A DNA stretch of 64,000 bases, taken from the NCBI GenBank assembly GCA_028023455.1, contig JAQFVV010000158.1, positions 1,986,001-2,050,000 of the forward strand. Direction: 5' to 3'. The notes under the pieces were generated by a model. It was not told the origin of the DNA and did no database searches. It saw only the letters and a program-made list of their open reading frames with translations. Position numbers and translations under genes: made by a program. Below are positions 36,655 to 47,414 of this stretch, one piece after another. Positions within the stretch are counted from its first letter, which is position 1. Each line of letters opens with the position of its first letter. The DNA is from Epiperipatus broadwayi. Taxonomy: Eukaryota; Onychophora; Udeonychophora; Euonychophora; Peripatidae.

Positions 36655-37965
36655 CATGGGTGACATTCAACATCAAAGGATGCCATTAGATTTACAGTCT
36701 GGAATGTTTTCTCAGGGTACACTGTATTATAGTTTAGTGAGGAGAACCTTAAACCATTTATCTACAAAATCTTACATCACCACCACTAATTTAACTTATG
36801 CCTCTAGATTATGAAAATCAAAGATTCTTTCAAAGCAACCAATTGATGAATGCAGATAAAACATTAAAAGTTGGGAGCTACTAAGTAAACAAATAGATTT
36901 ATAATGCAATTATGGAATATGTGATTTATGATAAATACAAATTCATATGAATATAATTAAATATTTAGTAATATAAACAAATATACAAATGTGTATTTAC
37001 AATCTATACCATATTACTTTGAATTTAAGCTGCACATTTTATTTAAATTTTGAAGACATAAAATTAAGATGTGGCTTAAATTCAAAGCAAATATTTTAAT
37101 ATTTTATTTCTTCCAATCTCCCACTCCCAATGATTGCATTTTTGTTTTACATTCTATGCTTGCGCAAAGTATTATGATTGTAGATGACAGTTTATTTGGG
37201 AATTCCCCATTTACAGTTTTCTTTTCCTATTTAAGTAAATATAAATGTTTATTATTTTCAATATCTATTATAAAATCATTTTTATATTTTTTTCCACTTT
37301 TAAAATCCTACAACGTGCACATAGTATTACAATCATTAAGAGCAGTTTATTCAGGAATTTCCCATTCACACTTTTCATTTACTTTCTATTTAAATAAATA
37401 AAAATATTATTTTTTAATACCTATTATAAAATAATTTATATATATTTTTTCAATTTTCCAATTTTAAAATCCTACTGAGCTTCAATTCAAGGATGACTTA
37501 AATTTAAAGTAATATGTTATATAACTGTTATACCTTCATCTGTAAAAGTAATTTAATTTACTTCTCCAATAATTGTAATAGTATATACAAGGCTTTAAAA
37601 CGCTGATTGAACTATTAATGTAAAAAATTTCAGATTCTCTTCTAAGTTTACCTATCCCTTCTCGCTGTACCATGGCAGCTTGCCTCATGGGTAATACCAT
37701 GGTACTTTGAGATGTTCTTTGATTGCTTGCCTCATATGTAGTTATTATGATACTTCCATCTGTACCATGACAGCTTGCCTTGTGTCTGATTTAGGTTTTA
37801 GCAAATTCAAGTTCTAATGTGAACTTGCCTCACTGTTTCATACTGTCATTTAGGTTTGACAATTATTTGTTGTTGTCTTCCCTTGGATTCACTAGCATCA
37901 TCACCCACTAGCCTGTTACTGACATTGGACATGTTATCTATTCATATATATATAGTAAAGGAATG
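36655..37965 (-). repeat. LTR remnant split by a MITE
   Basis: From about 36910 to 37960 the sequence follows the LTR at 43106-43665 (start region around 'taatataaacaaatatacaa', then repeated minus-strand GGCAAGCTGTCATGGTACAG modules, then 'catcatcacccactagcctg'), interrupted by an insertion at 37010-37516. The stretch 36655-36910 repeats 34740-34995. It is a minus-strand LTR with adjacent internal sequence. Confidence 0.6.
37010..37516. mobile_element. MITE-like insertion with 20-bp terminal inverted repeats
   Basis: The left end CATATTACTTTGAATTTAAG and the right end, as complement, CATATTACTTTAAATTTAAG match at 19 of 20 positions. The interior carries two diverged direct copies of a unit of about 155 bases (37156-37313 and 37314-37471, both ending in 'ttttaaaatcctac'). 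Comparison with the uninterrupted LTR at 43106 supports its being an insertion. The 110-codon frame 37069-37401 within it is incidental. Confidence 0.6.
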
Positions 37966-37969
37966 GGGT

Positions 37970-39500
37970 GGGAATCAGGAAGATAGGTTTGAACTGGGTG
38001 ATGGAAAATCATCATCACTCCCAAGTCAACAATATTTCAAATAAAATGATTTAATATAAAATTTACAAGAAGTATACTACTAAAGAGGAACATGAGATCA
38101 TAAAATCTGAGAGATCAGCCAGTCACTCCTTATGTAACTATGATTAACTATAAATTCACTAGCATTATAATTTTTTAAAAAAAATAAGTATAAGTTAAGA
38201 AAATACTCAAGAGAAATAACCATCCATCATCATCATTGATGGGAATAGACAAATCAGTACAATAAATAAGAATAAAATCAACAGTCTATCTTATGGCTGG
38301 ATTTGAACAATAAAAAATATACTTCAACAGTCAACATTGCGACTGGACTGAAAATGGGTCTCTGTTAGGCCAGGTGCACTATTGAGCCATTGGCAGCTTG
38401 GGCAATTTATTTAACCATTAATTTGGAGGCACAAACTAAGCTCATCAATTAGAATATATAAGCAGAAAATCTAAAACAATAATGCTGGGACATTTAAAAC
38501 ATGCTGATCATCATTAATGCTCTGGCCACTTAAGTACCATTAATGTACTAGCTATCTATAAACTTAAATTTTTAATAAGACTAAACTAAAATCAAATATA
38601 GTGCATGAGGTTTAAAAAGTATTCTCTTTTGTGCCAACCAGGATGATGATTGATCATCTCTGGATGCCCAAAAGCATTAAATACACATCCCCATTTGTGT
38701 ATATTCATCACATGCATGAATCTAGCTCCGAGAACACAAGCTCTATTACTGTATGTGACCAAGAGATGATGCAATACAATTTTAACAATTAAATACAAGT
38801 TTATTAACAATAATAACAAAAAATTGAAATTAAGGTCTATAAAAATAAAATTATACACAAATAAACTTTCTGATTTTGATTACAATATAAAATTTCCAAA
38901 TGATCACATTGCAGTTTACCTAATTACTATTCAAAATTCAAATTGTTACATAGATTTACCTATATGTGTGCACAGACACACGATTTATAAAATACAATTA
39001 ATGTATTTCAATTGGAATTTAAAAATTGCATATATGTCCTATTTGACAAGCACTGACATATATGCGCACATATAAATATGCAGTACAATTGACATATTAA
39101 AATTGTCATATAAAATAATACATAAAAAATACTATAAATGTCTAAAAATTTACGTGTGTGTGTGCGAGTGTATTAGCACACTGACAAAAGGTTACATATT
39201 TTAATTTGTTACAATAATAAAGTTATAGTTTCCTAATTGATTTTATTTGGAAAACATACATAAATTTTTACACATATACCTGTTTATAAACAAAATATAG
39301 ATATAATTTAAAATTATTTATCAATTTATAAGTTCTTTTTTTTTTAATCTTAAAAAAAGTATAGTTAATTTTTGACAGGTATTTGTTGATTAATTATCGT
39401 TTTTAAATTTAAATTATAGAATCATTGATTTTTTACTTTTTTTTTTTTTAAATCCAGACAGAATTATTTGCTTGTTTGCTTCACTTTTAAAATGTCTCTT
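37970..39500. other. AT-rich DNA, nothing recognised
   Basis: No gene is seen. 38330-38470 is somewhat less AT-rich. CA/TG-rich words occur at 38960-39070 and 39150-39170. Confidence 0.4.
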
Positions 39501-39504
39501 TTCT

Positions 39505-39945
39505 TGATTAGACAGTGCTGATGAAGTAGGCAAGGTGAGATAGAAAAAGTGAATATGTGAACTGCAGCCCCCATGCCATGATAAGTAGACAGCCAAGCAT
39601 GGACTATCAGAACATAAGGCCCCATGACATCATGAGAAAATACCTCATTTTTAATCATTGCCCCTTCTAAGTACCTAGACAGATCATCCACATGGAATAG
39701 TATCCAGAAAAAAATATCAGGCATTGAGCCAGCCCTGCTCATCTATTGTGATTCTTAGGGACTATAGATGAGGTCTATTCATGGGACCAAGGCCTATTTA
39801 TGAGGCCTACATGCTGGGAGCTCAACATCTAGATTTAGACAGTGCTGAGCCTATACTTTGGAGCATCATGAACACACTGCATCCAGGCAGCCCTGCTCAA
39901 CTACACACCCACCATAAACATGAAAAGTACAAATTCATGCATCAC
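39505..39945 (-). repeat. Second copy of the pre-LTR segment of the 44-50-kb element
   Basis: The reverse complement of this stretch matches 47890-48375 at many points: 'gagcagggctggctcaatgc' against 'gagcagggttggctgagtgc', and 'gatgatctgtctaggtactt' against 'tggatgatgcttctaggtac'. A related LTR element therefore once lay here on the minus strand. No LTR of that family is attached. Confidence 0.6.
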
Positions 39946-40029
39946 TTCTAAAATGTTATTTTACTAAAGAAATTATTTAAAATTTCATTATTATATATAA
40001 CTCTACTCACTATCTGTGTTTTTTTGCCT

Positions 40030-40620
40030 TTAGATACATCAGCATATATATATAATTACTTCTTCAGCAAGCTGGGGTTCCCTGGGCAAGCGGGAAGATT
40101 TTTCTTGGTAAGTTTGGTTTTAGTGATTCGCCTCAGCAGAAAAAAGTATAATCCATGTAAAATGTTGGTCTGTAGTTGGTCTCTTTCTGTCTAGGATTAT
40201 TCCAGGCAAGCAGCTGTCTTAGTTTGATAGATTTTAGGCAAGCAACTGTCCTCTCCACATTTAAGGCTATTAATTTCAGCACAAAAAAGTGGGTTATTTT
40301 CTCCATGTAAATTCAAATTCCTGTCAAGAAAAATAATAGCAGTTTCTGAATCTACTGTCCTGCCTTCAGCTACATTAGTTCATGGTAGCTCTTCTGCCAA
40401 CTCTATGCTACAGCCAACATCAAACTGCAGCTATCTATTTTGGTCAGCTAATTGCTGCCACTTACTCAGAAATTTTTGGTAGCCAAACTGTTCTGTTCAG
40501 CTCTTACAAAAACTACAATCCAGACTGTTCTCTTCAAAAATCATTTTCCAGACTGCAGCTGATATTTTTATCAGCTCTTTTATAAAATCATCTCAAGTGA
40601 TAACAACACCTTGATTGAAA
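40030..40620. repeat. Possible further LTR remnant with GGCAAGC modules
   Basis: Between 40205 and 40260 the module GGCAAGCAGCTGTCTT and then GGCAAGCAACTGTCC occurs twice, 35-40 bases apart. This resembles the repeated module of the Gypsy LTRs at 13.4, 18.2, 37.7 and 43.3 kb. The rest is not alignable by eye. Confidence 0.3.
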
Positions 40621-40741
40621 ACAGAGTTTTATTTTTAATCCTCTAATCCCTTTTGAAAACAAGCTTGAAATTTTTGTCAAAGTGTGATATGCATGTTTTC
40701 ACTTAGGGGATTTTTAATAGATAAAAATAAATTTTAAAAAC

Positions 40742-40950
40742 AAGTATGATCACCAATATACGTATTTCATGCTAAACCAGCATCATCAGTTGGTCCAGAT
40801 TACCATCTCTACACATATATGCTACAAGTGCTCAGATATATATTAAGATAGCAAATCCTCCTACTTTAATGGACAGGCTTCAATCCACTCCACACTGCAA
40901 CTCTTCAACCGTCCATCCAATTGAAAATCTGATGATGGAACGCTCAAAGG
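40742..40950 (+). repeat. Left arm only of the 32.4-kb palindrome family
   Basis: Runs from 'atcaccaatatacgtatttc' through CAGTTGGTCCAGATTACCAT to CTGATGATGGAACGCTCAAA (40928-40947), collinear with 32510-32705. No facing arm follows. Confidence 0.7.
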
Positions 40951-41147
40951 TATGGTGTTTTTAAATTTCAAAATCAGAATAATAATAATACAATATTTAT
41001 ATTTATTCAGACCTTTTAAAAGTTTAATTTATAAAACAATTATTATTTTAAATCAGAGTTATTATTTATTATTATTTTTTATTTCATTGAATGTAGAAAA
41101 TATCTACTACAATTTTTGTCTGTGTTTATTTCTACTTTTCCTTTCAA

Positions 41148-41335
41148 CTTTAAAAATTAACTGTGATAAAACACAGTTGCTGAAGCTTTAAACATAAAAT
41201 TGTAACAATAAAGCTGAGCGCTTTCGGGGGACTTAAGCCTCCATAATCATAGCTCAATACAAAATAAATACAAAATATAAACACTTATTCACAAGCAACT
41301 GTGTTTTATCACAGTTAATTTTTAATTTATTGATT
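41148..41335. repeat. Inverted repeat enclosing a Penelope-like tail motif
   Basis: AACTGTGATAAAACACAGTT at 41159-41178 is answered by AACTGTGTTTTATCACAGTT at 41307-41326. The loop contains GAGCGCTTTCGGGGG and CCTCC, a stem with CGAAAGCGC on the minus strand, and 'ataatcatagct'. 28675-28725 has the same combination. Confidence 0.6.
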
Positions 41336-41549
41336 TTTGTTGAAGTATATATATACCTTCCTTTCAACTTTATATATATATATGCACACACACTATATTA
41401 TTGTATGTCATGTAATTCAACTGGTTACAATATATTGGTGCATGGTAATCAATGCTCATTCTGATGAAAATAAGATGGAATCTGAACTAGTCCATTAGTT
41501 GAAGGTTAGTTGAGATATAACATTTCCTTCACTGGTTAAAATTAGCTCT

Positions 41550-42900
41550 AGACAATGTACTCACTCAAATGCTTCATCAGGTTTGGAAACTTCATGAGTA
41601 GGTCCAGTATCTTCATATGTAAACTGAAAACATTGAAATTTGTTGACTGGTGATGTATAGTTCAACCTTAATTGTTTTTTGTCCCTGTGGTGTTGCTGGT
41701 TATCTGCTGTTTGAACAAACACTATTTGTAATGCTTTTAATTTTATTACAACTGGTAAAACACATTCAGTGATTTCCTTGAACATGTGGCATAGGACTTG
41801 AGCACCTATACACATTTTTGCACTTTTATTTTATCATTTGTCCAAGGGTTCAAACACGGTTCATTATCAATCACTTCTGACTAGACCCTTATTAGATTTT
41901 ACTTTTGGGAGCTGATTCACTTTAGACATTTTAAAACCCAAAATGAATGAACTAGTCATTGGTGTAATGAATTGCTATGCTATCAACAGACACAACAAAA
42001 GCCTGATATATAGTTTTATTAGGTATAGAAACTCTAGCTTTTATCTGACCCAAGAGTGATATTTGACTGCTTTGATAGTCATTAATCATTCTTCTTCTGT
42101 GATGCAGACAATGAATATTTTTTCTATTAATAATACCTATGTATTTTTTTGAGTACTGGATAACTACAGACCTGGTATCCAGTTTCATTATATTGTCCCT
42201 CTGGCTTTTTGGAATGAACTTCTTGTTTTTCTTTTCTAAAACAGGTAGCTTCAATGTGATATCTACACCCTGTAACCCAGTGTGGACATTTCATGTGTGC
42301 ATGCTTTGCTTTATTATATGTATAGCAAACTTTGATAATACTATTGCAGTAGTAGAATCCATAAGCTCGTTTTGATGGAATTTCTTTTAAATGATCTGAC
42401 TTTTTGATCCCCATCTTTAATGATGGGAGTACTATTATTTAATGAAGCAATCTGATTCATTGTGGATTCATCTAAAAACATATGAGAAACATCTGAATCA
42501 AATACAATATCAGGGCCCATTAACAGCTTGACCTAAGATAGTGGCATTTTATTCCACAAATGAAACTATCTCTCAAGGCTTCATTGAGGAAGTCTATAAA
42601 GGCATAGTTAAGGGCTAACTCTGTGTGTTTAATAGCAAAATCACTTTCTTTCCTTCCTCCTATATACAAAGATTGAAGTAATATCTCCACATTATTGTTA
42701 AAGGTTTTGGACAAAACAGGTTGGACAGCAGGGATAATGCTTTGTCTAAATCAAACTCAATCAGCAGCATGGGGGTTGCCTGTGCCATCAATATCTTGTA
42801 GGTCTGAGATCCAGATATAGACAAAATTGTGGCTAAATTTAATTCAGGCTTTTTAATTTGATTAGCCCGCATATAGAAAAACACTCAATCCCTGCAGGAA
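41550..42900 (-). pseudogene. Gypsy gag remnant with CCHC knuckle, minus strand
   Basis: Capsid-like sequence at 42660-42884 (ATILSISGSQTYKILMAQ, PKPLTIMWRYYFNL) matches the gag at 19.5 kb. Next, 42520-42714 reads IKHTELALNYAFIDFLNEAL. Then 42127-42414 carries a knuckle CYTYNKAKHAHMKC with the second Cys lost, followed by a second degraded one. Below 42120 the frame is too broken to assign; a protease would be expected there but I do not see a DTG/DSG. The LTR at 43106-43665 lies upstream on the same strand. Confidence 0.65.
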
Positions 42901-43105
42901 GATCAATTTTCAAGATAGACCGGATAAAACTCTTCTAACTGAGTCAAATTTTAGTCATTTTGACTTTTTCTTTTAACTGTTATGATAAAAAAAGTTTTTG
43001 GACTCTTCTTTATAGTTATTGAGTAACCACTTGTGTTTGATTTTAATTTTTTATTGACAGATTAATAAATGTTAGCTGCTAATATCTTATCATGACTGTG
43101 CCAAC

Positions 43106-43665
43106 TGTTATTTTAATGCATGATTTATGATCACATAAATTTAATTAAATATTTATTAATATAAACAAATATACAAATGCATATTTACAATATAAATATA
43201 TGTAACTGCTATACCTTTGTCTAATATTGTTGGCTTGTTATAGCATTTAGTTGCTGTGCAACTATTTATGTAAGGGATTTCATATACCCTTTTAAGTATA
43301 CCTATCACTTCAAGCTGTAAATTACAGCTTGCCTTATGATAATATTTCTGACTATTCTGTGACAGCTTGCCCCATGTTTAGTTATGAGGACACTTTGAGA
43401 TGTATCATTACAACTTACCTCAAATCTGATCTAAGTTCTAAGGTCTAGCAGCATCCAATTCTAATGTGAAATTGCCCTCACTGTTTTAACCATAGACCAT
43501 ACAACATTTGTTTGACAGTATTTGTTGTCTCTCTTTTATCTGCAACTGGATGAACTATTTATAGCCAGATTTTTTTTATTAAAAAAACAATCAGATTCAC
43601 AGAGCATCATCACCTATTGGCCTGTTATTTCCATTAGATATGTTATATATTCTTATATATATATA
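43106..43665 (-). repeat. 5' LTR of the minus-strand Gypsy remnant
   Basis: The plus-strand left end TGTTATTTTAATGC is preceded by GACTGTGCCAAC. Read on the minus strand this gives LTR end …AATAACA followed by GTTGGCACAGTC, a plausible primer-binding site. Minus-strand modules related to GGCAAGCTGTC occur at 43325-43345 and 43365-43380. Homologous to 36910-37960. The right end runs into an (AT)n tract at 43655-43670. Confidence 0.6.
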
Positions 43666-43716
43666 TATATAAAATAAATAAAATGTCTGTTAATTAAAAC
43701 AAAATTGTAATTATAA

Positions 43717-43925
43717 TTGAAATAATAAATTTAACGATTTACAAACTATTATAAACAATCCTTAAATCTGCAGAAGTACTTTCGGTTAATTTCTTAAACA
43801 TGCCTCAACTGAATTTAATGGCAGTTGAGGCAGGTTTAAGAAATTAACTGAAAGTACTTCTGCAGATTTAAGGATTATGTATAATAGTTTGTAAATTGTT
43901 AAATTTATTATTTCAATTATAATAT
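43717..43925. repeat. Near-perfect palindrome, arms about 100 bp
   Basis: The left arm 43717-43817 ('ataattgaaataataaattt' … 'cctcaact') and the right arm 43829-43925 are reverse complements with a handful of differences around GAATTTAATGGC. It lies exactly between the LTR ending at 43665 and the LTR element starting at 43940, flanked by (AT)n on both sides. Confidence 0.85.
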
Positions 43926-43939
43926 ATATATATATATAT

Positions 43940-45815
43940 TGAAACAGATATTCTGTTCCTCATATGAATATTCAAAAGACCCCCCCCATTTAAAAACGTC
44001 TAGCGTGATTCAGTCTAATTGGGAACGCAATAAATTTTGATTTGTTTAAAAAAATCATATTTTTAATTTTGTGATTGATGAATTTGAATAAAATGTTATA
44101 TCGTCTTATTTTTTTTTTATCTGTCTCAATAAAAAAAAAAGAAATTAATTATCCAATCATTAAAAAGAAAAAAAGAAAGATACTTGAGTTAAACTGAGGC
44201 AGTATTCAAATTAGGCACGTCGTCGGAAGAAAAGAATTTTTTTTTCTCTCTCTCGTCTTACACAGAGAGGCAGAACGTATTAAATCCTTTTTTTTAAAAA
44301 AAAAAGTGTATTATTTAATTCTTTTGCCATATTAAAATATAGCTTTAGCAAAACGTGAAAATGGAAAAAGAAAACTTTGCTAGAGGAATGATAATAATAA
44401 TGGGGTAATTTAGCGGCTTCACTCTCTCCACGCTGTGCCATGACTTTCCATAAATGAAATAACCCGCCTTCTTTTGAATAAACTAAACTGCAAAACTGGA
44501 AGGTAATTATGTTATAAAATATTAAAACATCTTTATCATACATTATAAAGTGAAGTTATGAAATAATTACATAGAATTTGTTTTTGTAAAATATTAAAAC
44601 ATGTTTATCATACGTTATAAAGTGAAGTTATGAAATAATTACATAGAATTTGTTTTTGTAAAATATTAAAACATGTTTATCATACGTTATAAAGTGAAGT
44701 TATGAAATAATTACATAGAATTTGTTTTGTAAAATATTAGGACAGGTTTATCATACGTTATAAAGTGAAGTTATGAAATAGCTACACGCAAATTTATTTA
44801 TAAAATTATTTGGACGTATTTACTATATAAATTAGAAATGCTTTAATTACTAAATGATAAATGCTCTACAAGCCAAACAGAGTTTATGTGTATGAATATA
44901 CTTTTATATTTGACTAAATTAGAAATGCTTCAGTTACTAAATGATAAATACTCCACAAGCCAAACAGAATTTATGTATGTGAATATACTTTTATATTTGG
45001 CTAAATTATAAATGCCTCAATTATCAAATGATAAATGCTCTACAAACCAAGAATTGCTGAGTTCAAATGTCTACCAATCGGTAATAATTCATAAAATGAT
45101 GAAATGCTCTATAAATCATAAATACTTGACTGCTTCTAAGCTTCTTATAATGTAACAGAGTTTATGTATAAGAATATACTTTTATATTTGACTAAATTAT
45201 AAATGCTTTAATTACCAAATGATGAATACTCCACAAGCCAAGAATCGCTGAGTTTAAATGTTTACCAATCGGTAATAATTCATAAAATAACAAAATGTTA
45301 TATAAATCATAAATGCTTAACTGCTACCAGGCTTCTTCTCATAAAGGAATACAAAAACAAACTATTGTTGAATTGGAATATTTCCAAGCTTCTTCTCATG
45401 AAGGAATACAAAAATGAACTATTGTTGAATTAGAATATTTCCAAGTTTCTTCTCATAAATGGATTCAAAATGAATTATTGTTGAATTAGAATATTTCCAA
45501 GCTTCTTCTCATAAATGGATTCAAAATGAATTATTGTTGAATTAGAATATTTCCAAGCTTCTTCTCATAAATGAATTCAAAATGAACTATTGTTGAATTA
45601 GAATATTTCCAAGCTTCTTCTAATAAATGAATTCAAAATGAACTATTATTGAATTGACTATTTCCAAGCTTTTTCTCATAATTGAATTTGTAAATGAACT
45701 ATTGATAAAAAAAAAAAAGGAACTGCTTCTAACTTTTTTATAAGTAAAATAAAAATGAGTTATCATGTGGATAGAAATGAATTTCATTTGAAATTGCAAA
45801 TTAATTGTTATTTAA
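43940..45815 (+). repeat. 5' LTR with internal minisatellites
   Basis: It contains three tandem arrays: a unit of about 70 bases around 'tcatacgttataaagtgaag' (44510-44790), a unit of about 90 bases around 'tactaaatgataaatgctct' (44830-45300), and a 56-base unit 'gaatatttccaagcttcttc' (45320-45680). The LTR border is placed where similarity with the 3' LTR ends (TTATTTAA). Confidence 0.85.
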
Positions 45816-46060
45816 CTGTGAGGCTTTATCCAGCTAGCCTAACCATAGGCACCGGTTACATTTGGCATCCAACTGTGAGGCTTTACCTGGCTAACCTACC
45901 TATAGGCTCCGGTTACATTTGTCGTCCAACTGTGAGGCTTTATCCAGCTAGCCTAACCATAGGCACCTATTACATTGTCACCTTACTGTTAGGCCTTATC
46001 TGGCATAGGCCGGTTAATTTGCCACCCTATTGTGAGGTCCGATCTAGCTAGCCTACTCAT
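45814..46060 (+). repeat. Tandem array of PBS-like units, period 57 bp
   Basis: AACTGTGAGGCTTTATC recurs at 45814, 45871 and 45928, with diverged units near 45984 and 46028. Full units contain GGTTACATTTGGCATCCAAC just before it. CA followed by TTTGGCxTCCAACxGTGxGGC is the usual look of an LTR end plus primer-binding site, and the array starts right at the LTR border. The 98-codon frame across it (45755-46051) is a by-product of the repeat. Confidence 0.7.
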
Positions 46061-46271
46061 AGGTATAAGCAGATCATGATTCTGTGATATGAACAGTGCA
46101 TATGATGTAGTGATGTAATTTGTTCAGGAAGGTTAAAAAAATAAAAGTTTAAAAGAAAAACAAAACAAAAATGAATGGCATAAAGAATGAAACAGGCATT
46201 TCAAAGAAGATGGAGTAAGGTCATGGTGTGGATGGAGAGAGAAGCTTACTGATTCAGAAAACAAAGGAAAA

Positions 46272-47414
46272 ATGGTAAACATGGAGGCTCAGAAAACAGA
46301 AAAGATAGCTATGATAGCTCAGATAATAGAAATTATAAAAGCAGACCAAAAGAAAAGAGACAAACAAAGAGAAGAAGATATCAAACAGAGAGAAGAAGAT
46401 AACCAGAAAAGAGACAAACAAAGAGAAGAAGATATCAAACAAAGAGAAGAAGATATCAAACAGAGAGAAGAATATAACCAAAAATGGGATAAACAAAGAG
46501 AAGAAGATAACCAAAAATGGGACAAACAAAGAGAAGAAGATATCAAACAAAGAGAAGAATATAACCAAAAATGGGATAAACAAAGAGAAGAAGATATCAA
46601 ACAAAGAGAAGAATATAACCAAAAATGGGATAAACAAAGAGAAGAAGATAACCAAAAATGGGATAAACAAAGAGAAGAAGATATCAAACAAAGAGAAGAA
46701 TATAACCAAAAATGGGATAAACAAAGAGAAGAAGATATCAAACAAAGAGAAGAATATAACAAGCAAGCAATAGAAGCAAACCAAAGAATAGAAAAACGAA
46801 TTAAAGAAGCATTCAAAAATCAGAATGAAAAGTTAAACCAGTTGATAAAGGAAATAATTCAACCTAAAAAATTGGATGAGGAGGAAACTTTGGAATTTCC
46901 AACCAAAGATATTTTAAAGGAATCACAAATTGAATACCCTATTACTGATGAAGCAAGATTTGAGATTGTTAAAAAGGAAGAAATTGAAATTACGAATGGT
47001 GATCTTGAAATTATTGGTCTACCTTCAGAAAAAAGTCTGATTGTGGAATATGCCTTTAAAATTGAAAAGAAAGAAGTATATACAGAAGCTGAAAATGAAA
47101 TAGTATCGAACACAGCAAAAGAGTTTCAAATGGATGAAAATGAATCTAACAAAGCAAAATTAAAATCTTCTGATCTTCAAGAAGATGAAAAACGTGAAAA
47201 TGAACATAATCAAAATATAACAAAGGGACTATCCAATATAGAAGAAAATGTTTCAGAAAAATTGTCTGATATATGCTATGAAATAGTAACAAAGATAGAG
47301 AAAGGAATCATAAAATGGAAAGAAAAGTGTGTTAGTCCTCAGCCATATATAAAAATTATAAGCAAAAGCTTAATAAACTCAAATCAAAAATTGAGTATAG
47401 AAAAAAATATATAA
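46272..47414 (+). CDS. ORF1: coiled-coil repeat protein, Gag position
   Basis: 380 codons with no interruption. The first frame ATG is 46272; the next, 46281 (MEAQKTEKIAM), could equally be the start. Residues 26-162 are a tandem array of KQREEDI/KQREEYN heptads and KQREEDNQKWD hendecads, often combined as an 18-residue (54-bp) unit. Periods of 7 and 11 suit a long continuous coiled coil. The rest is acidic and K/E-rich with no capsid motif or zinc knuckle that I can see. By position it would be a Gag-like structural protein; that is inference. The antisense F/L-rich frames over the array are shadows. An intact frame in an element lacking pol suggests recent or selected function. Confidence 0.75.
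   Translation: MVNMEAQKTEKIAMIAQIIEIIKADQKKRDKQREEDIKQREEDNQKRDKQREEDIKQREEDIKQREEYNQKWDKQREEDNQKWDKQREEDIKQREEYNQKWDKQREEDIKQREEYNQKWDKQREEDNQKWDKQREEDIKQREEYNQKWDKQREEDIKQREEYNKQAIEANQRIEKRIKEAFKNQNEKLNQLIKEIIQPKKLDEEETLEFPTKDILKESQIEYPITDEARFEIVKKEEIEITNGDLEIIGLPSEKSLIVEYAFKIEKKEVYTEAENEIVSNTAKEFQMDENESNKAKLKSSDLQEDEKRENEHNQNITKGLSNIEENVSEKLSDICYEIVTKIEKGIIKWKEKCVSPQPYIKIISKSLINSNQKLSIEKNI

Noticed and set aside
39464-39742. 92-codon minus frame as a protein
   Set aside because: It overlaps the repeat shared with 47890-48375, where the equivalent stretch is not open in the same frame.
43655-43940. (AT)n tracts as a replication origin or centromeric signal
   Set aside because: Short (AT)n runs are frequent across the window (e.g. 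13380, 35255, 63760), with no other supporting structure.
44510-45680. CRISPR-like regularly spaced repeats
   Set aside because: Units are contiguous minisatellites without distinct spacers, lie inside an LTR, and the DNA is animal.
45755-46051. 98-codon plus-strand frame with a repeated TVRLYPASLTIGTGYI pattern
   Set aside because: It is the PBS-like 57-bp tandem array, whose length is a multiple of three and so gives a periodic frame. No start context or family supports a protein.
46254-46816. Two antisense open frames (176 and 165 codons) rich in FSLFDIFFSLF and SSSLCLSHFWL that look like repeated membrane segments
   Set aside because: They are the reverse strand of the K/E/Q-rich coiled-coil array of ORF1. 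The apparent hydrophobic repeat follows from that DNA repeat.
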